From the NCBI RefSeq assembly GCF_001690705.1, contig NZ_LZGK01000011.1:434001-498000 (forward strand): a stretch of 64,000 nt of DNA, read 5' to 3'. Positions 1 to 7,985 of the stretch are shown here, piece by piece; the stretch's first letter is position 1, and each line of letters begins with the position of its first letter. The notes below the pieces were generated by a model that ran no database searches, was not told the origin of the DNA, and saw nothing but the letters and a program-made list of their open reading frames with translations. The translations under genes and the position numbers were made by a program. The stretch comes from Gilliamella sp. wkB178. Lineage in GTDB: Bacteria; Pseudomonadota; Gammaproteobacteria; Enterobacterales; Orbaceae.

Positions 1-282
1 CTGAAAGAAGCCTATTTATGGCCGATTAATGCCGAACAACAAGGCACGCCGAAGCAAGTTAAACATGTGATTGATTTAGTCAGAGCTAATAATATTCCGG
101 TGGTATTTAGTGAGAGTACTATTTCCGACAAACCGGCTATTCAGGTAAGCCAAGAAACTAATGCCAAATATGGTGGTGTTTTATATGTGGATTCGCTGTC
201 AACCCAAGATGGACCTGTACCAACCTATATTGATTTATTGAAAGTTACTGTAGAAACTATAGCCAAAGGGTTTGAAAAATAA
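1..282 (+). CDS. sitA: Manganese/iron ABC transporter substrate-binding protein, C-terminal part (SitA family)
   Basis: The gene is cut by the left window edge; only the last 93 codons are visible, in frame from base 1. The product is the periplasmic metal-binding subunit of a zinc/manganese/iron-type (cluster 9) ABC importer. The visible end carries the family tail: [11 protein letters not shown], then [11 protein letters not shown] and [11 protein letters not shown], very close to enterobacterial SitA/YfeA. The acidic residue of DSL is normally a metal ligand in this family. Its TAA overlaps the ATG of the next gene by one base (TAATG), so the two are translationally coupled. The promoter and any Fur or MntR site lie outside the window. 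Confidence 0.9.
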   Translation: MKEAYLWPINAEQQGTPKQVKHVIDLVRANNIPVVFSESTISDKPAIQVSQETNAKYGGVLYVDSLSTQDGPVPTYIDLLKVTVETIAKGFEK

Positions 283-1178
283 TGCCGAATATTTGCTTAA
301 ATGTTGATAACATTACCGTCACTTATAATAATGGTCATACCGCCATTCATGATGCCAGTTTTACGCTAAACGGCGGCACAATTTGTGCGTTGGTTGGTGT
401 TAATGGTAGTGGCAAATCGACCCTATTTAAAAGCATCATGGGCATGGTGCGCCCAAAAATGGGGCAGGTTAGTATAAATAATCTCCCGGTCAAACAAGCG
501 TTGAAACAAAATATTATTGCCTATGTGCCACAAACTGAGGAAGTCGATTGGGACTTTCCGGTGTTGGTGTCTGATGTGGTGATGATGGGGCGTTATGGGC
601 ATATGTCGTTTTTGCGCATCCCTAGTCAAGAAGATAAAAAGCAAGTGGATATCGCACTTGAACGCGTCAATATGACGGAATTTAAACATCGACAAATTGG
701 TGAATTATCGGGGGGGCAAAAAAAGCGAGTGTTTTTAGCGCGCGCTCTGGCTCAGCAAGGTACTGTGTTGTTGTTAGATGAACCTTTTACTGGCGTGGAT
801 GTAAAAACTGAAAATGCGATTATCGATCTTTTAAAGGCGTTACGGAGCGAAGGGCATTTAATTTTAGTTTCTACTCATAATCTTGGTAGTGTGCCTGAAT
901 TTTGCGATCAGGTGGTGTTAATTAATCAAACTGTACTGGCGTTTGGACCAACAAAAACCACGTTCACTCCCGAAAACTTAATGACCACTTTTGGTGGTAC
1001 TTTGCGCTATTTAAGTTTGTCTGGTGATAAATTGCATGAGGATTCCGATCCACGCATGGTTTCTGTTTTAACGGATGATGAACGTGCGGCAATATTTTAT
1101 GGTGAAGGTAAACATGATGCACCGCATCAAGATTTGCTGATTGAACACCCTGATAATAAACCACAAGGACAAGACTAA
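282..1178 (+). CDS. sitB: Manganese/iron ABC transporter ATP-binding protein
   Basis: This is the cytoplasmic ATPase that powers the SitABCD metal importer. It has Walker [10 protein letters not shown] at residues 39-47, a Q-loop in YVPQTEE, the signature LSGGQ at 142-146, Walker B VLLLDEP at about 162-168 and the switch histidine in STH. At 298 aa it has the usual SitB length, with a polar C-terminal tail. It starts inside the sitA stop codon and ends directly against the sitC ATG, so the four genes form one tight transcription unit. Confidence 0.95.
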   Translation: MPNICLNVDNITVTYNNGHTAIHDASFTLNGGTICALVGVNGSGKSTLFKSIMGMVRPKMGQVSINNLPVKQALKQNIIAYVPQTEEVDWDFPVLVSDVVMMGRYGHMSFLRIPSQEDKKQVDIALERVNMTEFKHRQIGELSGGQKKRVFLARALAQQGTVLLLDEPFTGVDVKTENAIIDLLKALRSEGHLILVSTHNLGSVPEFCDQVVLINQTVLAFGPTKTTFTPENLMTTFGGTLRYLSLSGDKLHEDSDPRMVSVLTDDERAAIFYGEGKHDAPHQDLLIEHPDNKPQGQD

Positions 1179-2045
1179 ATGGAACTACTATTTGAACCAT
1201 TTACTTATGACTATATGCTCAAAGCAATTTGGGTGAGTTGTATTGTCGGTGCCGCCTGTGCGTTTTTATCGGCATTTTTGATGCTAAAAGGTTGGTCGTT
1301 AATGGGTGATGCCCTTTCACACTCGGTGGTTCCGGGCGTTGCCGGTGCTTATGCCCTTGGTTTGCCCTATTCAATCGGCGCCTTTTTTACCGGGCTTTTA
1401 GCCGCCCTTGCCATTGCCCTTATTCGTGCCTTTACTCGTTTGAAAGAAGATGCCATTATCGGTTTTATCTTTTCTACTTTTTTTGCTGTTGGTTTGTTGA
1501 TTATTTCGTTAAATCCAACTTCAGTTAATGTGCAAACCATTATTTTTGGTAATATTTTAGGCATTGCCGATAGTGATATGTGGCAAGTACAGATTATTAT
1601 TTTAGTCTCATTTATCTTACTGTTTTTTCTATGGAAAGATTTACTGGTGACTTTTTTTGACGAAGTGCATGCGCGATCGATCGGTTTAAACCCATTGCGT
1701 TTAAAGATCCTGTTTTTTACTATTTTAAGCGCGTGTACCGTGGCGGCACTGCAAACCGTGGGCGCAATTTTAGTCATCGCCATGGTGGTGACACCGGGGG
1801 CAACTGCGTATTTACTGACTAATCGGTTTTCGCGATTACTGATTATTGCGGTAATCATTGGTGGCTTAACCAGTGCCATTGGCGCATGGTTTAGTTATTT
1901 TTTAAATGGCGCTACCGGCGGCGTGATCGTGACCTTACAAACTCTTATTTTTATTGCTGCTTTCCTATTTGCCCCACAACATGGTTTAATCCCTAATCGG
2001 TTAAGGATTAAGCGCGATCTAGTAAATAAGGCAGCCAATATATGA
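1179..2045 (+). CDS. sitC: Manganese/iron ABC transporter permease
   Basis: This is one of the two inner-membrane channel subunits of the SitABCD importer (ABC-3 permease family). The 288 aa protein is highly hydrophobic, with about eight predicted membrane spans. It has the family segment LKGWSLMGDALSHSVVPGV near residues 36-54 and the C-terminal ATGGVIVTLQT motif. No spacer separates it from sitB, and its TGA overlaps the start of sitD by four bases (ATGA). Confidence 0.95.
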   Translation: MELLFEPFTYDYMLKAIWVSCIVGAACAFLSAFLMLKGWSLMGDALSHSVVPGVAGAYALGLPYSIGAFFTGLLAALAIALIRAFTRLKEDAIIGFIFSTFFAVGLLIISLNPTSVNVQTIIFGNILGIADSDMWQVQIIILVSFILLFFLWKDLLVTFFDEVHARSIGLNPLRLKILFFTILSACTVAALQTVGAILVIAMVVTPGATAYLLTNRFSRLLIIAVIIGGLTSAIGAWFSYFLNGATGGVIVTLQTLIFIAAFLFAPQHGLIPNRLRIKRDLVNKAANI

Positions 2046-2896
2046 TGGAGTTATGGGATTTTATTAGCCACCCTTTTACCTATGCCTTTATGCAACGGGC
2101 AATTTTAGCGGCGCTAGCGACCGGATTTGTATGTGCTTTATTGTCCTGCTTTTTGGTACTTAAAGGTTGGTCGTTAATGGGCGATGCCATTTCACATGCG
2201 GTTTTACCGGGAATTGTGTTGGCTTATTTAGCGGGCATTCCAATTATTATTGGTGCTTTTGCTTCTGGCTTATGCTGTTCGGTAGCTACGGGTTACATTA
2301 AAGAAAACTGCCGCGTAAAAGAAGATACCGTTATGGGGATTGTGTTTTCGGGGATGTTTGCCTTTGGCTTAGTACTCTTTTCTAAGGTCGACACTTCGCA
2401 ACACTTAAATCACATTTTATTTGGTAATGTACTGGGGACCACTTACGCCGAATTAAGCCAAATATTAACTATTGCGATCATCGTTTCGATTTTGGTCATT
2501 ATTAAACGCCGTGATCTAATGTTGTTTTGTTTTGATCCGGTACAAGCCAAAGTCGTTGGTTTACCTGTCAAAGTGTTGCATTATGGTTTGCTGAGTGTTT
2601 TGGCCTTAACCATTGTCGCCTCGTTACAAGCGGTTGGCGTGATACTGGTGATTGCGATGTTAATTGCCCCCGGCATCACTGCCTTTTTATTATGCAAACG
2701 TTTTGAATTGATGTTAATTATTGCGATTATTGTTTCAGTATTTTCAACAGTAACCGGCACTTTGATTAGTTTTTATATTGATGGTGCAACTGGGGCTTGT
2801 ATTGTTATTTTACAAGCAACTATTTTTATCTTAGCTCAGTGTTATCGCCTTATCGCTAATCGCGTCAAGCAAAACCATAGCTTTAATCCGGCGTAA
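2042..2896 (+). CDS. sitD: Manganese/iron ABC transporter permease
   Basis: This is the second permease of the importer, paralogous to sitC. It shares LKGWSLMGDAISHAVLPGI and the C-terminal DGATGACIVILQA segment. The 284 aa protein has about eight hydrophobic spans. Two consecutive ATG codons open the frame; the first overlaps the sitC stop. It is the last gene of the sit operon and converges on dnaB across a hairpin that overlaps the dnaB stop codon. Confidence 0.95.
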   Translation: MMELWDFISHPFTYAFMQRAILAALATGFVCALLSCFLVLKGWSLMGDAISHAVLPGIVLAYLAGIPIIIGAFASGLCCSVATGYIKENCRVKEDTVMGIVFSGMFAFGLVLFSKVDTSQHLNHILFGNVLGTTYAELSQILTIAIIVSILVIIKRRDLMLFCFDPVQAKVVGLPVKVLHYGLLSVLALTIVASLQAVGVILVIAMLIAPGITAFLLCKRFELMLIIAIIVSVFSTVTGTLISFYIDGATGACIVILQATIFILAQCYRLIANRVKQNHSFNPA

Positions 2897-2908
2897 TGCT
2901 ATTAGTAT

Positions 2909-2935
2909 TTAGATGATGATTTACTCATCATCTAA
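2909..2935. terminator. Hairpin between convergent sitD and dnaB
   Basis: A perfect 11-bp stem, TTAGATGATGA and its complement, flanks a 5-base loop. The right arm encodes the last Asp-Asp-Glu codons of dnaB and the loop holds its stop codon. Either strand would form the hairpin, so it could serve both converging operons. There is no clean T-run on either side, so intrinsic termination is uncertain. Confidence 0.5.
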
Positions 2936-4339
2936 ATATTTACTGGCATCAGCATAGTTGTCAAAGCGTGAGAAGTGACCTTGGAATTTTAAGCGCACTT
3001 TCCCAATGGGGCCATTACGTTGTTTGCCTAAGATAATTTCGGCAACGCCTTTATGTTCGGACGCTTCATTATAGACTTCGTCGCGATAGATAAACATGAT
3101 CACATCGGCATCTTGTTCGATTGATCCAGATTCACGTAGATCCGAGTTCACCGGGCGTTTGTCGCCACGTTGTTCCAAACTACGATTAAGCTGTGAAAGT
3201 GCCACTACCGGAATTTGTAACTCTTTAGCTAACGCTTTTAATGACCGTGAAATTTCTGCAATTTCTAAGGTACGATTTTCCGAGATATTCGGCACCCGCA
3301 TTAGTTGCAAATAATCGACCATGATCATACTTAAACCTTTATGTTCACGGTAAATGCGGCGCGCGCGTGAACGTAATTCCATTGGTGTTAAGCCAGAGGA
3401 ATCATCAATATAGATATTCTTCTTTTCCAGCAATAACCCCATAGTGCTAGAAATTCTAGCCCAATCATCATCTTGTAATTGACCAGTACGGATACGGGTT
3501 TGATCAACGCGTGACAGCGAAGCCAACATACGCATCATGATTTGATCTGCTGGCATTTCCAAACTAAAGATTAGTACTGGTTTTTCTTGCATCATCGCGG
3601 CATTTTCACACAAATTCATGGCGAAAGTGGTTTTACCCATGGATGGGCGTGCGGCCACAATAATCAGATCAGAGCGTTGCAAACCGGCGGTCTTTTTATC
3701 TAAATCAATAAAGCCAGTGGCTACACCAGTCACACCGTCATGTGGACGTTGGAAGAGTTCTTCGATTTTAGCCACAGTTGTTGCCAATACATCAGTGATG
3801 CTTTTAGGCCCTTCCCCTTGTTTAGTACGGCTTTCAGCAATCTGAAAAATTTTGCTTTCCGCTAAATCTAAAATTTCTGAACTATCGCGGCCTTCAGTGG
3901 AATAACAGTTATCGGCAATTTCATTAGAGGCGCTAATCAATTCGCGTAAAATAGCTTGTTGGCGAATAATATCGCTATAAGCCACCACATTAATGGCGCT
4001 AGGGGTGTTCTTTGAAAGTTCCGCCAAATAGGCAAAGCCACCAACATCTGCTAATACTCCTTTGCTTTCCAAACTTTCAGACAATGTAATTAAATCAATC
4101 GGCGTACCTTTAGTAATCAAGGTATGCATTTCAGAAAAAATCAATTGGTGATGGCGAGAATAAAAATCACGCTCGTTAATCGTCTCAGCAACGGTATCCC
4201 AACGTTGATTATCAATCATTAAACTACCCAATACCGCTTGTTCCGCTTCAATAGAATGCGGTGGTAATTTTAAATTATGCAGATTCGATTTGTTCGCATC
4301 TTTATTGGCATTGGTTTCATCAGTCTTCTTTGGATTCAT
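2921..4339 (-). CDS. dnaB: Replicative DNA helicase DnaB
   Basis: DnaB is the hexameric 5'-3' helicase that unwinds DNA ahead of the replisome. The N-terminal domain, which binds DnaG primase and the loader, includes LPPHSIEAEQAVLGSLM. The RecA-like domain has Walker A ARPSMGKTT (about residues 230-238), the VDYLQLM Walker B region and the arginine-finger segment near KQRNGPIGKV. A TTG ten bases upstream would add MRK, but the ATG at 4339 follows TTGAG at normal spacing, giving 472 aa. It lies 36 bp downstream of truA in the same direction and may be cotranscribed with usg-truA. No intein is present. Confidence 0.97.
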   Translation of the reverse strand: MNPKKTDETNANKDANKSNLHNLKLPPHSIEAEQAVLGSLMIDNQRWDTVAETINERDFYSRHHQLIFSEMHTLITKGTPIDLITLSESLESKGVLADVGGFAYLAELSKNTPSAINVVAYSDIIRQQAILRELISASNEIADNCYSTEGRDSSEILDLAESKIFQIAESRTKQGEGPKSITDVLATTVAKIEELFQRPHDGVTGVATGFIDLDKKTAGLQRSDLIIVAARPSMGKTTFAMNLCENAAMMQEKPVLIFSLEMPADQIMMRMLASLSRVDQTRIRTGQLQDDDWARISSTMGLLLEKKNIYIDDSSGLTPMELRSRARRIYREHKGLSMIMVDYLQLMRVPNISENRTLEIAEISRSLKALAKELQIPVVALSQLNRSLEQRGDKRPVNSDLRESGSIEQDADVIMFIYRDEVYNEASEHKGVAEIILGKQRNGPIGKVRLKFQGHFSRFDNYADASKYLDDE

Positions 4340-4375
4340 TTTTCTCAAAGTTTAATCCTATCTAAATGCTTACGC

Positions 4376-5167
4376 TTATTGTAAAAATAATGGACCTAAC
4401 GGCTGCTCAGGTATTTGGTATTCTGGTGGATAATCTACCTGAACTAAGTATAAACCTTCGGGTTTGGCTGTGGCTGCGGCTAAGGTTCTATCCTTAGCTT
4501 GCAACAGTTCTAAAATCCATATTGGCGGTTTATTGCCACAACCCACTTCTAACAAACTGCCAACAATATTACGCACCATATGATGCACAAACGCATTGGC
4601 TTTGACATCGACTATAATGTATTCACCTTGCCTTGTCACCTTAATATGCTGAATATTCCGCCATGGTGTCAGTGACTGACATTGCGCTGCACGAAAAGAC
4701 GAAAAATCATTTTCCCCTAATAGGTGCTGTGCCGCTTGGTGCATTAAGCCTGCATCTAACGGTAAATAATAGTGCGTAACGCCTTTGGTTAAAATTGCCG
4801 GGCGGTAACGATGATTATAAAGCACATAACGATAACGTCTAGCTGTGGCGCTATGCCGAGCATGAAAACTATCGGCAACCGGTGTTGACCAGCGCACCGC
4901 AATATTAGGCGGTAAATTTGAATTTACCCCCATCGTCCAAGCACTTGCCGATCGCGTGGCATTAGTTACAAAATGCACCACTTGTCCGGTAGCATGCACG
5001 CCGGCATCGGTCCGCCCGGCACAAAACAAGCTTATCGTTTCGTTAGCAACAATCGATAAGGCAGTTTCTAACCTTTGTTGAATAGAGTCAACGGCTTGCT
5101 GGCGTTGCCAACCAAAATAGTCACTGCCATCATACTCGATCCCTAGGGCTATTTTACAGGTATTCAT
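4376..5167 (-). CDS. truA: tRNA pseudouridine(38-40) synthase
   Basis: TruA converts uridines 38-40 of the anticodon stem-loop of many tRNAs to pseudouridine. The catalytic aspartate is Asp54 in [18 protein letters not shown]. The family segments [15 protein letters not shown] and [17 protein letters not shown] are also present. It is 263 aa, close to the E. coli enzyme. The start overlaps the end of usg by 14 bp, as in the enteric usg-truA operon. Confidence 0.96.
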   Translation of the reverse strand: MNTCKIALGIEYDGSDYFGWQRQQAVDSIQQRLETALSIVANETISLFCAGRTDAGVHATGQVVHFVTNATRSASAWTMGVNSNLPPNIAVRWSTPVADSFHARHSATARRYRYVLYNHRYRPAILTKGVTHYYLPLDAGLMHQAAQHLLGENDFSSFRAAQCQSLTPWRNIQHIKVTRQGEYIIVDVKANAFVHHMVRNIVGSLLEVGCGNKPPIWILELLQAKDRTLAAATAKPEGLYLVQVDYPPEYQIPEQPLGPLFLQ

Positions 5168-6158
5168 TAATGAGGATCTCTAACGTCTCAATCAACATTA
5201 ATGCCCCCAAATAGCGAACATTATCGGCAACAGACCAAAATTGAATTTGTTCATAATTGCCATAACTGTGCCGTAAATTGGCAATTTTAATCGCTAGCGA
5301 TTGCTCCGCCTCATTGCTAACTTGGGTGACCGGTGTAGGTAACTCACCTTCATGTATCTCAACACCATATTCACTAACGCGTGCGGTATCTAATTCAATC
5401 GGTAAACTGCTACTGACATTAACCGCTTGCGCCAGACCATAAAATACCGGCACCACCACTGATTCAATTGATACCGGCAAATCATAATTACAAATAACCT
5501 TACGGATCTGGTCAACTTGTGGTTGTTCACCTAATTGTGAATCATTGTTTTGCTGCGCAACTGGTAATAAGTTAAAGGCTAATTGTTGATCAAATAACTC
5601 ATTATCAACTGGCATGCCATTGAGTAATCTGGCACTTTGCCCGGCCAGTTCATCGACGCCATTTTTTCCATACAATGATGCCGGAATAAAACTGGTCATA
5701 TGCAAATTAGTTAATAGTTCGATATTAGTTAACGAAGCCACCGATCGTAATAACTGACAGACTGTGGCACTAGCTACTGCAATAATATTTTCATTGCGGT
5801 ATTCAGTTAACACATTATTATTCACTCGCGGTACTAATAATGGAATGTGATCTTGCTGCGCAAAATAACCACTAGCGTCAATGACAACACACCCTGACTG
5901 AGCGGCCACTTGGGCATATTTTTCACTGGTTTTAGTCCCGGCAACAAACAAAGCAAAATGGCACTCACTCCATTCCATTTGGCTACTATCAATAACCGTC
6001 AGATTTTTACCGGCAAAACGCACAACTTCACCGGCACTATTATCACTACCAACTAAAAATAAATTTTCAATTTCAATTGCGCGTTGTTGTAATAATTCAA
6101 CTAAAGCCGAACCAACTTGGCCGGTGGCTCCGACAATGGCAATATTCCATGCTGACAT
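5154..6158 (-). CDS. usg: Aspartate-semialdehyde dehydrogenase-like protein Usg
   Basis: This is a paralogue of aspartate-semialdehyde dehydrogenase of unknown function, conserved upstream of truA in enterics. It has the NAD(P)-binding [14 protein letters not shown] at the N-terminus, the family segments [13 protein letters not shown] and FNLLP, and the C-terminal [15 protein letters not shown]. Where true dehydrogenases have the catalytic cysteine (NCT), this protein reads SAT with a Cys three residues later, so ASADH activity is unlikely. Length (334 aa) matches the E. coli protein. Confidence 0.93.
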   Translation of the reverse strand: MSAWNIAIVGATGQVGSALVELLQQRAIEIENLFLVGSDNSAGEVVRFAGKNLTVIDSSQMEWSECHFALFVAGTKTSEKYAQVAAQSGCVVIDASGYFAQQDHIPLLVPRVNNNVLTEYRNENIIAVASATVCQLLRSVASLTNIELLTNLHMTSFIPASLYGKNGVDELAGQSARLLNGMPVDNELFDQQLAFNLLPVAQQNNDSQLGEQPQVDQIRKVICNYDLPVSIESVVVPVFYGLAQAVNVSSSLPIELDTARVSEYGVEIHEGELPTPVTQVSNEAEQSLAIKIANLRHSYGNYEQIQFWSVADNVRYLGALMLIETLEILINEYL

Positions 6159-6205
6159 AATTTAAAACCTAAATAAAAAAATTTGCCGATGATTATATCA
6201 CTTTA

Positions 6206-6328
6206 TTGGCAAACACAGCGGAAAAAAGTAACTATCAATACGGCCAAAAGGTTAAGCGCATAAACTGGCGATTTTGGCTGGAATTATTAGCTATTATCAC
6301 AACTTTTATTGGCGTTATTCTGATTTAA
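6206..6328 (+). CDS. Possible 40-aa single-span membrane peptide
   Basis: A small open frame starts at TTG (6206) and ends at TAA (6326-6328). The peptide has a basic, polar N-terminal half and a C-terminal hydrophobic stretch, WLELLAIITTFIGVILI, that could span the membrane. No Shine-Dalgarno sequence precedes the TTG and no ATG is in frame. It overlaps the end of the convergent endonuclease V-like gene by 14 bp. It could equally be chance or the remnant of a lost gene. Confidence 0.15.
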   Translation: MANTAEKSNYQYGQKVKRINWRFWLELLAIITTFIGVILI

Positions 6329-6830
6329 ATAATTTGGTTTGTTGATCCAAAAAACTCAGTAAATCGGGGAAGCGATATTTGCCGGTCATGGATTTTATAT
6401 TGCTAGCGGCGGCATCCAACTGCGTACCAATCGCGGTTACATAGAGTGGATGTTTACTGTTGCCACGTAACACCTCAATTAAATATTGGCTATTGCCTAA
6501 AAATGGCTTCTTCGCTACACCAATAATAGGAATAGTTTGCTTTAAGGCGTTGTACAAATGCCCACCTAAACCCAATTTGCCATCTTGCAGATGTACGTAG
6601 CCATCAATGATGATGGCGCTAATATTGCTTAAATCAATTTTATTTAACAAAGCCATAATGCAAGGTAATTCGCGTTGATAAAACTGACCAGATTGATAAG
6701 GGGCAACATTATCTTGGTAATCGGTAATGATGCCTGTGATTTCGGCTTTTGACGCTGACCAATGCTCAAACAAAATACCCACTGTTTTGGCACGATCTTG
6801 CATATAATAAACATCAATTGCTAGATACAT
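6315..6830 (-). CDS. Endonuclease V-like protein, short form
   Basis: The family (Nfi) nicks DNA next to deoxyinosine. Landmarks: AIDVYY near residues 4-9 (first acidic residue, Asp6), YQSGQFYQRELP (second, the Glu after Arg), IIDGY (third), then IIGVAKKPF and a C-terminal GKYRFPDLL that matches the Nfi ending. At 171 aa it is about 50 residues shorter than E. coli Nfi; it lacks the N-terminal helix, and HLQDGKLGLG replaces the usual GHGxxHPRR stretch. The acidic triad is kept, but the missing DNA-contact segment makes activity uncertain. It stands alone and ends against convergent sequence. Confidence 0.75.
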   Translation of the reverse strand: MYLAIDVYYMQDRAKTVGILFEHWSASKAEITGIITDYQDNVAPYQSGQFYQRELPCIMALLNKIDLSNISAIIIDGYVHLQDGKLGLGGHLYNALKQTIPIIGVAKKPFLGNSQYLIEVLRGNSKHPLYVTAIGTQLDAAASNIKSMTGKYRFPDLLSFLDQQTKLFKSE

Positions 6831-6886
6831 TTTACTGGTTTCCTTACTTAAAAATGTATTATATGTGGTATATTTGCAGTAATTAT

Positions 6887-6902
6887 ATATAGTTAACTAT
6901 AT
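6887..6902. repeat. 16-bp perfect palindrome
   Basis: ATATAGTTAACTATAT is a perfect inverted repeat with no spacer. It lies about 57 bp upstream of the endonuclease V-like start and 150 bp beyond the end of the toxin gene. Perfect dyads of this size often bind dimeric regulators, but AT-rich sequence yields them by chance. No promoter could be tied to it. The rest of 6831-7050 shows no gene. Confidence 0.4.
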
Positions 6903-7050
6903 TTACTTTGATCTGAGTTATGAGAGATTTTAATCTGTTGTAACATGTTTTTGAACTATGGGTAAAGGCTTTTTTGCAAGCCAATAAGCAATATTATATT
7001 TTTTTATTTTGTTTGTTATATCAACTGCACAACCAAATATTTTATAGCGC

Positions 7051-7314
7051 TTATTTATCGTTATAATGACCTTTACATTGGTAAATTTCACAGCGGTCAT
7101 TAACTACCTTGTAGACAAGTCTGTTTTTTGTGTCTATTCGCCTACTCCAAAAGCCCAACAAATTACCTGTTAATTGTTCAGGTTTACCTATGCCAGAAAA
7201 AGGGTTTCTGACTATATCTGTCAACAGTAGATTTATTTTTCTCAATGTTTTCTTGTCCTGTATTTGCCAAGCAAGATATTCTTCCCATCCTTTGGGAGTG
7301 AAATTTAAATCCAT
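7051..7314 (-). CDS. yoeB: YoeB/Txe-family toxin (ribosome-dependent mRNA interferase)
   Basis: The 87 aa protein aligns end to end with E. coli YoeB, which cleaves mRNA in the ribosomal A site. The catalytic residues are at the canonical positions: Glu46 (GKPEQL), Arg65 (KNRLVY), His83 and Tyr84 (KGHYND). GFWSRRI and the RLVY strand are also conserved. The ATG overlaps the stop of the upstream antitoxin by one base (TAATG), so synthesis is coupled. The gene looks intact. Its partner is not YefM but a RelB/DinJ-type protein. Confidence 0.93.
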   Translation of the reverse strand: MDLNFTPKGWEEYLAWQIQDKKTLRKINLLLTDIVRNPFSGIGKPEQLTGNLLGFWSRRIDTKNRLVYKVVNDRCEIYQCKGHYNDK

Positions 7315-7574
7315 TACTCCATTGCCTTAAGCTCGGCTAGGTTTTTTTTAATGAATTCCCCGTTTTTTCCTTGTGCGATAGATTCTTTCAAGGCGCTTTG
7401 ATTTTTATGGCTAAAAAATGGGTCTAACTCTGGTTTAAATGGTAAAGCACTATCAATAACCATTTGATTTAAAAATATGCGTACTGCCGTTGTTAAATCC
7501 ATGCCTAAACCTTGAGCAACTTCTTGCGCATCTTTTCTTAATTTGTCATCTAATCTAATTTGTAAAACTGCCAT
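7314..7574 (-). CDS. RelB/DinJ-family antitoxin
   Basis: The 86 aa protein has an N-terminal ribbon-helix-helix DNA-binding half (VLQIRLDDKLRKDAQEVA, then LGMDLTTAVRIFLNQM) and a charged C-terminal half expected to wrap and inhibit the toxin. LPFKPELDPFF is a RelB/DinJ-type linker. It is first in a two-gene operon. The start has a good ribosome-binding site (GAGGTG, 5 nt upstream). As in the family, it should repress its own promoter together with the toxin; an inverted repeat overlaps the -10 box. Confidence 0.9.
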   Translation of the reverse strand: MAVLQIRLDDKLRKDAQEVAQGLGMDLTTAVRIFLNQMVIDSALPFKPELDPFFSHKNQSALKESIAQGKNGEFIKKNLAELKAME

Positions 7575-7593
7575 TTTAACACCTCATTAACCC

Positions 7594-7638
7594 AATACAA
7601 TATACATAAATTGTATTTCATATGTAATACATTTGCAA
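7594..7638 (-). promoter_or_regulatory. Toxin-antitoxin promoter with overlapping operator
   Basis: Read on the minus strand, TTGCAA (7638-7633), a 17-bp spacer and TACAAT (7615-7610) form a near-consensus sigma-70 promoter. The -10 lies inside an inverted repeat with 8-bp arms AATACAAT / ATTGTATT and an 8-bp gap (7594-7617). This is the layout expected for ribbon-helix-helix autorepression. The start codon follows at 7574. Confidence 0.75.
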
Positions 7639-7639
7639 T

Positions 7640-7902
7640 ATTACTGCACTTATTTTGATTGGCTTGGCTAACACTTTTATCCCCATACTGCACTGAGACT
7701 TTAAAGTCGTCAGAACGGACAATGTATTTTCTAATTTTTCGCGCTCGGTCGGTATTGAAATTTCTATCTTCTATGGGTTAGATTTTTCTTCGGTTTCGGA
7801 TGTGCTATAAGTGCTAACTAATTGTATTTCAATATAATCAACATATAACATATATATAAGTCAGTCAGCCATTCAAGCGCTACTAATAAAAATTTGGAAC
7901 GC
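7640..7902. other. Intergenic region without recognisable gene
   Basis: This stretch between the antitoxin promoter and the regulator promoter holds no start-to-stop frame I can support. A 38-codon open stretch without ATG (about 7698-7814, plus strand) may be decayed coding sequence, but it matches nothing I recognise. Confidence 0.5.
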
Positions 7903-7970
7903 AGATCGTAAAATTAGATCGTAATAAAATACAAAATTAATGATTACCGCTAAAGTAAGGCATCTATAAT
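7903..7970 (+). promoter_or_regulatory. Promoter with tandem direct repeats upstream of the CytR-like gene
   Basis: A consensus -10, TATAAT, lies at 7965-7970, only 15 bp before the ATG, so the transcript would have about 8-9 untranslated bases. No good -35 sits 16-18 bp upstream. Further up, AGATCGTAA occurs twice (7903-7911 and 7916-7924), separated by AATT. A weak -35 with a tandem repeat nearby suggests regulator-dependent expression (inference). Confidence 0.5.
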
Positions 7971-7985
7971 AATTGAGCTATCTTG

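Noticed and set aside
7698-7814. Open stretch without ATG in the gap before the CytR-like gene
   Set aside because: No start codon, no ribosome-binding site and no recognisable family.
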